From a virus: a DNA stretch of 20,502 nucleotides. The notes beneath the pieces were generated by a model. The model was not told the origin of the DNA. It was given only the letters and a program-made list of their open reading frames with translations, and made no database searches. Where the stretch lies: IMG/VR virus record IMGVR_UViG_3300045919_000155, positions 1 to 20,502 of that record, one strand, 5' to 3'. Made by a program: the position numbers and the translations under genes. Positions 6,022 through 11,655 of this stretch are shown here, piece by piece (the first letter of the stretch is position 1; each line of letters begins with the position of its first letter).

Positions 6022-7088
6022 AGTGTTAGTTCCCCTATCTTAGATTCCTGAACCTGCTGAATTTGTTGTGCTTGTTGTGCCAGTTCGTACTTAACTTTAG
6101 CTCTTAAGTAAGCTATCTTAGATGGATAGTTAGATTCCACAGGCTTCTCAGTAGGTGCAGAATCTATCATAGCATTTAAGTTAGCAGCTTCTATACTAGA
6201 ATCACTCGATAGGATTCTGTATCCTACACTAGAATCTAAGTCTAGTTCTCCGAATCCTAGGAAGTCAGCTTGCTTAGCCATTCCAGTTCTTAGTGCTTTC
6301 ATTAAGTTATAAGCATATGATGAACCGTGTATGATATTATCCTCACAGTGAGTTATTAGTTCCTGTATATCTTCTCTAGGTATAGAGAAGATAGCTTCTG
6401 CATTGAAGCACTTAACTATAATCTGTTTCCAGTACTCATTAAGAGGTATGTAAGTACCAGCTCCACCTGATGAGCTTGTTACTAGTGTAGCATCCTTAGG
6501 GAAGTTACCAGCTACATCTGCCCAGTCTGCTAGAGTCTTAGCAAATGCCTTCTCACCTTGTGAGCCTTGTAGCTTAGTTTCATTCCTTGTTACTGCACTT
6601 AACATCTTATCTAATGCAGCTGTTCTACGTAGTAGCTTCTGTTCTTCAGATACAGAGATATAGGAACTATTCCATTCTTGTATGTAAGATTCCCAAATAG
6701 CTATCCAGTTAGATACATTCTGGAGTGTTCTAGTTTCGGTACTTAGTACGAACTGTGGAGGTAAGAAGCTAGGTGCTGATATACAATTCATCTTAGCTAT
6801 AACTGAGGTTAGATTCTCCATGTTAGATGCTACGATAGCATCAGTCATAGCTGTTTTAATTGTAGGTAGTCTGAATTCTACACGCTCAGTTGAAGCTAGT
6901 AGAGCCAAAAATAGCAGATAGGAATCTGTGCTAGTTAGTTCTCCACTTGCCCATTTGGTATAAGCTAGTGTTATTAGATTCTTTTGAGGTATATAGAATA
7001 CTGGATGCACTACCTCCCTTGCGCTTAGTGAGTAGGATAAATGCTGTACCTGATATTCTACACCTGAATATGCACATAGTATTTTCAT
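6018..7088 (-). CDS. Unrecognised 356-aa protein, first gene of the helicase operon
   Basis: This 356-residue protein matches no family I can name. No Walker, nuclease or zinc motif is visible. The middle contains a GGAGTYIP segment (about 209-216), and the C-terminus is a Gln-rich helix (KYELAQQAQQIQQVQESK) of coiled-coil type. It is translated from 7088 with AAGGAAG about 10 bases upstream, after a leader with ACTAAA-type repeats, and is the first gene downstream of the strong promoter at 7201-7229. Its place ahead of a helicase suggests a replication-initiation, loading or partner protein, which is inference from position alone. Confidence 0.75.
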   Translation of the reverse strand: MKILCAYSGVEYQVQHLSYSLSAREVVHPVFYIPQKNLITLAYTKWASGELTSTDSYLLFLALLASTERVEFRLPTIKTAMTDAIVASNMENLTSVIAKMNCISAPSFLPPQFVLSTETRTLQNVSNWIAIWESYIQEWNSSYISVSEEQKLLRRTAALDKMLSAVTRNETKLQGSQGEKAFAKTLADWADVAGNFPKDATLVTSSSGGAGTYIPLNEYWKQIIVKCFNAEAIFSIPREDIQELITHCEDNIIHGSSYAYNLMKALRTGMAKQADFLGFGELDLDSSVGYRILSSDSSIEAANLNAMIDSAPTEKPVESNYPSKIAYLRAKVKYELAQQAQQIQQVQESKIGELTL

Positions 7089-7104
7089 AATAGTTTCACT
7101 TCCT

Positions 7105-7134
7105 TTTTAGTGTTAGTTTTAGTTTTAGTGTTAG
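7105..7134. repeat. 12-bp direct repeat in the leader of the helicase operon
   Basis: TTTTAGTGTTAG occurs at 7105-7116 and 7123-7134, 18 bp apart. In the leftward RNA this gives CTAACACTAAAA repeats, an A/C/T-only leader next to the ribosome site, comparable in style to the repeat leader at 2447-2490. Confidence 0.75.
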
Positions 7135-7154
7135 TTATATCATGCACACAAAAC

Positions 7155-7185
7155 AAAAGAGATACTATATTAAAGTATCTCTTTT
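7155..7185. terminator. Bidirectional terminator-type hairpin right after a promoter start
   Basis: Perfect 12-bp arms AAAAGAGATACT (7155-7166) and AGTATCTCTTTT (7174-7185) enclose a 7-base loop. On the leftward strand TTTTGTTTTG follows and on the rightward strand the run of T continues to TTTTTG, so it can terminate both ways. It begins only about 9 bases downstream of the start predicted for the promoter at 7201-7229, so leftward transcripts must pass it to reach the gene at 7088. It contains the same GAGATACT/AGTATCTC pair seen around the promoter at 3356. Confidence 0.75.
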
Positions 7186-7200
7186 TGTGCTGTGCTTCGG

Positions 7201-7229
7201 ATTATCTCAATTTGAGACTTTCACGTCAA
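7201..7229 (-). promoter_or_regulatory. Strong sigma70 promoter for the helicase operon with embedded palindrome
   Basis: On the leftward strand TTGACG (7229-7224), a 17-base spacer and GATAAT (7206-7201), with TGA before the -10. The 13-bp palindrome TCTCAA-T-TTGAGA (7205-7217) overlaps the spacer and the edge of the -10, a classic operator position. The predicted start is near 7194. Confidence 0.8.
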
Positions 7230-7252
7230 GCCTTCATTTTGTTGCTAGTTCT

Positions 7253-7411
7253 TTAGTTCTTTAGTATCTTGATTTCGTAATCATGCGAACTATGCACGAT
7301 ATATGCAATAATTGCATATCCTTTTTTTCTAGCTTCGTACATTATCTTATGCGCTTCATACTCACTATTTGCGCTTAGTGTTTCAGTGATTCTATTATTA
7401 TCTTGTTTCAT
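7253..7411 (-). CDS. Small 52-aa protein, unrecognised
   Basis: A leftward ORF of 52 codons starts with ATG at 7411, AAGGA lying 9 bases upstream, and ends with TAA at 7255-7253. The product (start MKQDNNRITETL, core YEAHKIMYEARKKGYAIIAYIV, end KILKN) has the pattern of a small folded alpha/beta protein: a helix followed by a hydrophobic strand. Codon use is ordinary. It begins 5 bases after the stop of the tiny Asn-rich ORF upstream, suggesting coupled translation. Its function is unknown, and small phage regulators or host-takeover proteins are the obvious class. Confidence 0.6.
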   Translation of the reverse strand: MKQDNNRITETLSANSEYEAHKIMYEARKKGYAIIAYIVHSSHDYEIKILKN

Positions 7412-7416
7412 TTTAT

Positions 7417-7503
7417 CTAATCCTTGTATGTTATGTTATCCGAACCCTGATTATTCATATTATCCATATTATTTAAATTATCCATATTATTCATGTATCG
7501 CAT
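7417..7503 (-). CDS. Possible Asn/Met/Asp-rich leader peptide (28 aa)
   Basis: An ORF of 28 codons reads from ATG at 7503 (or 25 from ATG at 7494) to TAG at 7419-7417. A very strong Shine-Dalgarno (GGGGAGG) lies 10 bases before the second ATG. The product is nearly a repeat of NNMDN units (start MRYMNNMDNLNNMDNMNN). Its stop codon lies inside the ribosome site of the 52-aa ORF, so it may act as a coupling or leader peptide. The repetitive DNA (ATTATCCATATTATT twice) could equally be a binding site, hence low confidence. Confidence 0.4.
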   Translation of the reverse strand: MRYMNNMDNLNNMDNMNNQGSDNITYKD

Positions 7504-7663
7504 ACCTCCCCTCCCGATTTTTCACCTTGTGATTTTATCTGAGTTAGTATCTATGTCTTATGCCTATTTTATACCCATATCTAAAATTTATTACATACAC
7601 TCCCCTACAAACTAAGATAGTTATATGTATACTAATAAGAGTAGATAGTTATACAAGGTAACC
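7504..7663. other. Gene-free stretch between leftward units, with 11-bp direct repeat
   Basis: I see no ORF of note here. AGATAGTTATA is repeated at 7615-7625 and 7643-7653 (28 bp apart), and a TATAAA on the leftward strand (near 7571-7566) lacks a credible -35. A promoter for the two small ORFs at 7253-7503 probably lies here, perhaps regulator-dependent, but I cannot place it. Confidence 0.5.
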
Positions 7664-7694
7664 AAAAAGGGGAAAGTGCTAGACAGTCCCCCTT
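7664..7694 (-). terminator. Intrinsic terminator after the 98-aa gene
   Basis: On the leftward strand AAGGGG (7694-7689) pairs with CCCCTT (7672-7667), and a run of T (7668-7664) follows. It sits about 40 bases beyond the stop at 7732 and closes the unit that begins at the sigma54-type promoter. A 13-bp direct repeat, TAATCCTGATAAT, lies between it and the gene (7715-7727 and 7733-7745). Confidence 0.65.
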
Positions 7695-7731
7695 CGGTAT
7701 AACGGTAATAAGGCTAATCCTGATAATACTG

Positions 7732-8028
7732 TTAATCCTGATAATTCAGATATACAGGGCTTCCCTTTTTCTTTTCTCTTATCTCAGTTAGCACAGACCA
7801 TACTTCGAGTGCCAAGTCTCGTTCTTTCGGGGAGTATCTAATCATACTAGTATTAGGTATTCTCACCCCGTAGTATAGAGCAGTGCTAAGCTCCCTTACT
7901 TCATTAAGTGAATCTAACTTATATCTTGCCGTGATTATCATTATCGCACCGTTAGCTAGTTCTATTCTAGCAAGCCCGTCATTGGGTGATGTCCCGATAA
8001 CACAATTCCGTATAGTATCCATTTTCAA
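7732..8028 (-). CDS. Unrecognised 98-aa protein
   Basis: This 98-residue protein of unknown function has a beta-rich first half (NCVIGTSPNDGLARIELANGAIMIIT in outline) and a helical, charged second half ending GSPVYLNYQD. The start at 8028 has GGAG about 8 bases upstream. With the 228-aa gene before it, it forms the only unit behind the sigma54-type promoter. These two genes use more CpG-containing codons (ACG, GCG, CGA) than the rest of the left arm, which may mean a separate origin. The likely class, by position next to the divergent control region, is an early regulator or host-interaction protein. This is inference. Confidence 0.7.
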   Translation of the reverse strand: MKMDTIRNCVIGTSPNDGLARIELANGAIMIITARYKLDSLNEVRELSTALYYGVRIPNTSMIRYSPKERDLALEVWSVLTEIREKKKGSPVYLNYQD

Positions 8029-8062
8029 GTCTCCATATATCTCAATTAGCGCAAAGTTACGC

Positions 8063-8091
8063 TATATAACAGCCTGTCACACTGTTATATA
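8063..8091. repeat. Perfect 10-bp inverted repeat between two leftward genes
   Basis: TATATAACAG (8063-8072) and CTGTTATATA (8082-8091) are separated by 9 bases. There is no T-run after the stem in either direction, so it is not a standard terminator. It may be an RNA hairpin that separates expression of the 228-aa and 98-aa genes, or a two-fold protein-binding site. Confidence 0.75.
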
Positions 8092-8124
8092 ACTGCTCTA
8101 CATTCTACATTCTGTACCTTGTAA

Positions 8125-8811
8125 TTACAGTCCCAACATATCCTCTTTTACTTCCTGCATATTTTTAAGCTTATTAATAAAACTTGCACCTAATCGAGTG
8201 TTATCCGCGCCTGATACCTCTAATCCTCTAATAAGTTTATGCGATACATCTTTACTATATGACGTTTTAGACCCTGCTAATGCGCAATATTTAGTTTTAT
8301 AATCCTCTATGATTCTATTAATTCTTACTGTATCACTCGCGCTAGGTGTATCACTCACGCCTAACTTATCCGCGATGGCAATCATAAGGTAATCTTTAAC
8401 CTCTGCATCGTACCACACGCCGATACTTTCCTTAGATAACCTGTTGCTTACTGCTTCATTGCTCATGTACTTGATACACTTTTCTATGCTTAAACTGTCC
8501 AATTGTATTGTACAGCCAGCGCCATGCTCAAGTAATGTATCTCTTACGATGTCATTCTGTACAGATTCTATCATCGTGATTATATGTGGCAATAAAGCTG
8601 TGATGCTGTCTAACACTTCATTACTATCAATCTCGGGTATTTCGGTGAATTGGTTAGGCATTGGAGCATTAAACTCCTGCGTATTTTTAAACTTCGTTAC
8701 TACTAGTCTGCTACCATTTACAATTAGTGGTGGTTTCTTAGCGTTATATTCATGTGCCATTGTAACCCCGTTGCTGTTATTCACTGTATTACTAATTTGA
8801 TGATTGCTCAT
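8125..8811 (-). CDS. Unrecognised 228-aa protein under a sigma54-type promoter
   Basis: This 228-residue protein has no family I can name. The first 45 residues are polar and Asn-rich. A largely helical body follows (LDSITALLPHIITMIESV near 67-84; DYLMIAIADKLG near 140-151; VRINRIIEDYKTKYCAL near 162-178) and a basic C-terminal part (GASFINKLKNMQEVKED). No membrane segment or enzyme motif is visible. The start at 8811 has AGGGGA 8 bases upstream. It is the first leftward gene from the divergent control region and starts about 62 bases beyond the start site expected for the sigma54-type promoter, so it should be made under different host conditions from the sigma70-driven genes. An alternative start at residue 18 (Met-Ala-His) is possible. 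Confidence 0.75.
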   Translation of the reverse strand: MSNHQISNTVNNSNGVTMAHEYNAKKPPLIVNGSRLVVTKFKNTQEFNAPMPNQFTEIPEIDSNEVLDSITALLPHIITMIESVQNDIVRDTLLEHGAGCTIQLDSLSIEKCIKYMSNEAVSNRLSKESIGVWYDAEVKDYLMIAIADKLGVSDTPSASDTVRINRIIEDYKTKYCALAGSKTSYSKDVSHKLIRGLEVSGADNTRLGASFINKLKNMQEVKEDMLGL

Positions 8812-8880
8812 GTTATATGTCCCCTATAAAATTAAACTACATTAAACTACACTCGCAAGAATTATCCTTGCCCTATATAT

Positions 8881-8900
8881 AAAGCAATACTCGTGCCAAC
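8881..8900 (-). promoter_or_regulatory. Sigma54 (RpoN) -24/-12 promoter
   Basis: On the leftward strand the sequence is GTTGGCACGAGTATTGCTTT. It matches the RpoN consensus TTGGCACG-N4-TTGC in full, with GG (8897-8896) and GC (8885-8884) separated by exactly 10 bases. The expected start is near 8873, ahead of the gene at 8811. Such promoters need host RpoN and an ATPase activator bound upstream. Confidence 0.72.
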
Positions 8901-8927
8901 TATCTACAACCAACAAAAAATAATTAT

Positions 8928-9049
8928 CCTTTATAATCATATACTTACAGCATAACTTGTAATATGACTACTCACTAACTTACTACTCTTCTCACTTCCT
9001 AGAATATATCATTCTCATATATAACAATCCCTTTATAATCAGTAACTTA
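8928..9049. repeat. Dispersed 20-bp direct repeat with IHF-like site
   Basis: The 20-base stretches at 8928-8947 and 9030-9049 share 17 positions (CCTTTATAATCA-N4-CTTA), 102 bp apart. The second contains AATCAGTAACTTA (9037-9049), a full match to the IHF consensus WATCARNNNNTTR; the first has one mismatch. IHF often bends DNA between a sigma54 promoter and its enhancer. Confidence 0.6.
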
Positions 9050-9079
9050 TAGTTCTCATTCTTGAGAATACATTCTCAT
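9010..9079. promoter_or_regulatory. Cluster of TTCTCA half-sites, including a full inverted repeat
   Basis: TTCTCA-N4-TGAGAA at 9053-9068 is a full two-fold site, and single half-sites ATTCTCAT lie at about 9011-9018 and 9072-9079. They are 140-200 bp upstream of the expected sigma54 start site, the usual enhancer distance. They could equally be operators for the rightward promoter. Confidence 0.5.
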
Positions 9080-9091
9080 TTATAAGAACAT

Positions 9092-9124
9092 ATACATACT
9101 GCATACATACTGCATACATACTGC
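9092..9124. repeat. Three perfect 11-bp iterons (ATACATACTGC)
   Basis: Three identical head-to-tail copies occupy 9092-9102, 9103-9113 and 9114-9124, so each copy faces roughly the same side of the helix. They are followed by an AT-only-type tract (9131-9153). This arrangement fits either binding sites of an activator for the promoter at 9146 or origin iterons beside a melting region. Confidence 0.85.
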
Positions 9125-9145
9125 GCATCTACATAATAATAATAT

Positions 9146-9151
9146 TATAAT
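9146..9151 (+). promoter_or_regulatory. Candidate -10 box of the rightward morphogenesis promoter
   Basis: A perfect TATAAT lies at 9146-9151, but the -35 position (9123-9128, GCGCAT) does not resemble TTGACA. The iterons end exactly there, so an activator could replace -35 contacts. The start would be near 9158, about 160 bases before the small terminase gene. No better rightward promoter was found between 8812 and 9316. Confidence 0.4.
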
Positions 9152-9316
9152 ATGATGGGGTGGAAGCCTTTTTAAGTTGATGTGTTCGCTGCTAACCTAT
9201 GCGACAACATACAATTTTCTAAACTTTTTTAGATACCCTACTAGCTACAAGATACTATAAACGTGTAGTATACTCCTAAGATTCCAAGAATCTCATCCCA
9301 AGATAGGAACATACCC

Positions 9317-9961
9317 ATGAGCGCAACTAAATCAGAACTATCCACACAAGCAAAGATAGCAAGAAACTCCACAATAGAAAGAGCTATCTCACTACTAGGC
9401 TCAGGACTCAATCCAGAGATAGTAGCTAACACCCTGGGAGTAACAGCAGGTTACATATCACAGTTAATGTCTCAGACTGATATAGCCTCAGAAGTTACAG
9501 CTTTGCGCTACGAGGCATTGCAGAAACATAACACCAGAGACTTAGGATATGATGCACTAGAAGATGCACTCCTAGAAAAGATGAGAGACTTATTACCTCT
9601 CATGCACCGTCCAATGGAGATACTTAAAGCTCTCTCAGTAATCAATGCTGCTAAGAGGAGAGGTCAATCCGCTCCAGAAACTATACATAACCAACAGACT
9701 ATTGTACAACTAATCCTACCAACTAGTGTAATACAATCATTCCAAGTAGATACAAAAAACTCTGTAATTAAAACTGGCGAACAAGAACTGCTAACTATTT
9801 CTCCTAAGCACCTTCTAGCTACTGTAAAAGGAAATATACAAGATGATAAAACTAGAGACAGAGACAGAACTGGGAACAGAACTGGAAGTTCAGAAGGAAC
9901 AGTCCAAGAGCGAATTAGAGCTGCTAAAGAGCTTAGAAACTCAGCCACTAAGAATCTCTAA
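9317..9961 (+). CDS. Terminase small subunit
   Basis: This 214-residue protein should bind the packaging site in phage DNA and hand it to the large subunit. Residues about 18-60 form a helix-turn-helix (ERAISLLGSGLNPEIVANTL, then GVTAGYISQLMS), followed by a helical oligomerisation region (DALEDALLEKMRDLLPLMHRP) and INAAKRRGQ, as in small terminases of podovirus-like phages that I recall. A beta-rich segment (VQLILPTSVIQSF) and a charged tail end the protein. The ATG at 9317 has AGGAA about 9 bases upstream. It is the first gene of the rightward operon and lies 84 bases ahead of the large subunit. The gene context makes the assignment secure; sequence alone would be moderate. Confidence 0.8.
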   Translation: MSATKSELSTQAKIARNSTIERAISLLGSGLNPEIVANTLGVTAGYISQLMSQTDIASEVTALRYEALQKHNTRDLGYDALEDALLEKMRDLLPLMHRPMEILKALSVINAAKRRGQSAPETIHNQQTIVQLILPTSVIQSFQVDTKNSVIKTGEQELLTISPKHLLATVKGNIQDDKTRDRDRTGNRTGSSEGTVQERIRAAKELRNSATKNL

Positions 9962-9965
9962 TCCT

Positions 9966-10055
9966 ATGATGCAAGCTAACAAGTTAGAAGCTGCTAAGAT
10001 ACTTCTTAACCTATCTCTACGTCTGGAACTCTCAGGAGTATCTATATGCAAATAG
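9966..10055 (+). CDS. Possible 29-aa ORF between the terminase genes
   Basis: From the ATG at 9966 a 29-codon frame runs to TAG at 10053-10055 and overlaps the large-subunit start by 10 bases. The same frame stays open upstream to 9843 inside the small-subunit gene. Its codons (GCT, AAG, CTA, TCT, GTA, GAA) look like phage coding sequence and the product contains a neat amphipathic helix (KLEAAKILLNLSLRLEL). No Shine-Dalgarno precedes 9966. It may be a real coupled micro-gene, a frameshifted extension of the small subunit, or spacer. Confidence 0.25.
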   Translation: MMQANKLEAAKILLNLSLRLELSGVSICK

Positions 10056-11638
10056 TAGACTCCTTAGGCTTTACTAAAGAAGAGCGAGATAAGGCACTAG
10101 AATCTCTAGGAACTCTAAAAGATATCTCACTATCTATAGATTCAGAATCTACAGAAACTAAGATACATGAAGTGCAAGAAGCTGCATTCACAACTTCAGA
10201 AGTATCTAGTCTTGCAAAATCTGAACTTAACTTTCTCGCACCTCTGGCAATGCCTACAGTATTTAAGTTCGCATATCCTGCAGTATTCCTAGCTGTGTGG
10301 GCATTGCTTGTAACTACTGTACATAAAACCAGAGACTTTACTCAACTTGCTCTAGGATTACCTCGAGGCTTCGGTAAGACTACATTAGTAAAACTATTCA
10401 TATTATACTGTATTCTATTTACCTCTAAGAAGTTCATACTTATAGTATCTTCCACAGCTGGATTAGCAGAGAACATACTAGCTGACGTAGAAGATATGTT
10501 AAATGAACCCAACATTAAAGTTGTATTTGGAGACTGGAAACTAGGACTTGAAAAAGACACGCAAGGTATTAAGAAGTTCGGATATAGGGGACGTAATATA
10601 ACTCTTGCAGCACTTGGAGCTGGTACTTCTCTTCGAGGCTTGAATATTAAAAATGAGCGCCCAGATGTAATGATATTCGAAGATATACAAACTCGTGAGT
10701 GTGCAGATTCTGCAATACAATCTGATACTTTAGAGCGTTGGATGGTAGGTACAGCTATGAAAGCTAAGTCACCTGCAGGTTGTCTGTTCCTATTTGTAGC
10801 TAATATGTACCCAACTAAGTTCTCTATACTTAGGAAACTTAAATCAAACCCCTTATGGATTAAGTTTATAGCTGGAGGTATTCTCTCCACTGGTGAATCG
10901 CTGTGGGAAGAGTTACAACCTATCTCACAACTACTGCGTGAGTTTGAGTCTGACTTAGCTATGGGACATCCAGAGATATTCTTAGCTGAAGTACTCAATG
11001 ATGCAGAAGCAGCAGAAGGTACAGCAATAGATTTAACTAAGTTACCTAAATATCCTTATACTCCAGAGGAGATTTGCATAGGTAACTTCATAGTCATTGA
11101 CCCTGCCACTGATAAACCTGGTGCAGATGCTGTAAGTATCGGATACTTCGAAGTCTATGACTCCTATCCAGTACTTGTAGCTCTAGAGGAGGGCGCATTC
11201 TCACCTGGAGATACAATTAAAAGAGCTATAACTATGGCTCTCAAGCATCACTGCTCACTAATAGTCGTAGAATCCAATGCGTATCAGTACTCTCTTAACT
11301 ATTGGTTCGATTTTATCTGTTTGCAACTAGGAATAATAGGAATAGAGGCAGTTCCAATCTATAGTGGTACAGCTTCTAAGACATCTAGAATCTTAGCGAT
11401 GTTTAAAGCATGGTTAGCAGGTGAGATATTTGTATCTCCCGCAGTTAGAACAGCAGTATACAACCAAGCTACTCAGTTCTCGCCACTGCGTAAAGATAAT
11501 ACTGATGGAATACTCGACTTATTACATTATGCGCCCAGAGTAATAGTAGAATACGCAACTAAAATAGTAGCTCGCGGAATCCTACACAGAAGCAGCACAC
11601 TAGAAATAGATGTAGATGCACCTAACACAGACTTCTAA
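10046..11638 (+). CDS. Terminase large subunit
   Basis: This 530-residue packaging motor pumps DNA into the prohead and cuts concatemers. The ATPase domain has Walker A GLPRGFGKTT (104-113, K111), Walker B DVMIFED (207-213, E212) and a coupling motif around FLFVANMYP (248-256). The RNase H-like nuclease domain has FIVIDPATD (D352), LIVVES (E409) and GILDLLHYA (D491), three acidic residues expected to bind metal. The length is normal for the family. The start at 10046 is fixed by CAGGAG 7 bases upstream. The portal follows after 17 bases. The type of DNA end it makes cannot be read from the sequence without a phylogeny. Confidence 0.95.
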   Translation: MQIVDSLGFTKEERDKALESLGTLKDISLSIDSESTETKIHEVQEAAFTTSEVSSLAKSELNFLAPLAMPTVFKFAYPAVFLAVWALLVTTVHKTRDFTQLALGLPRGFGKTTLVKLFILYCILFTSKKFILIVSSTAGLAENILADVEDMLNEPNIKVVFGDWKLGLEKDTQGIKKFGYRGRNITLAALGAGTSLRGLNIKNERPDVMIFEDIQTRECADSAIQSDTLERWMVGTAMKAKSPAGCLFLFVANMYPTKFSILRKLKSNPLWIKFIAGGILSTGESLWEELQPISQLLREFESDLAMGHPEIFLAEVLNDAEAAEGTAIDLTKLPKYPYTPEEICIGNFIVIDPATDKPGADAVSIGYFEVYDSYPVLVALEEGAFSPGDTIKRAITMALKHHCSLIVVESNAYQYSLNYWFDFICLQLGIIGIEAVPIYSGTASKTSRILAMFKAWLAGEIFVSPAVRTAVYNQATQFSPLRKDNTDGILDLLHYAPRVIVEYATKIVARGILHRSSTLEIDVDAPNTDF

Positions 11639-11655
11639 CACACGAGGAATATATC

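Larger units (their letters stand above)
8812..9316. other. Divergent control region, possible replication origin
   Basis: These 505 bases contain no gene. They separate the leftward and rightward arms and are very AT-rich. In order they hold a 10-bp tandem repeat ATTAAACTAC (8830-8849), an inverted repeat GCAAG-N7-CTTGC (8854-8870), the sigma54-type promoter, the CCTTTATAATCA repeats, TTCTCA repeats, three iterons, an AT tract with TATAAT, a TCTAAA/TTTAGA palindrome (9218-9233) and ATACTA/TAGTAT arms (9252-9257, 9266-9271) just before the small terminase gene. Density of repeats and strand switch are what is expected of a combined control region and origin. Confidence 0.6.

Noticed and set aside
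8036-8047. TATCTCAATT, shared with the operator-like palindrome at 7205-7217, as a possible third promoter
   Set aside because: There is no -35 at the right distance, and the start would fall within the ribosome site of the gene at 8028.
8444-8800. A 118-codon plus-strand frame with hydrophobic residues opposite the 228-aa gene
   Set aside because: It is antisense to a better supported gene, has no Shine-Dalgarno and runs against the direction of the unit.
9092-9124. Tandem repeats considered as a CRISPR array
   Set aside because: The units are 11 bp and directly adjacent with no spacers, and no cas operon is present; iterons explain them better.
10342-10998. A 218-codon open frame on the minus strand opposite the large terminase
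   Set aside because: It lies entirely over a certain gene, has no ribosome site or operon context, and its product is a low-information Ser/Ile-rich shadow.
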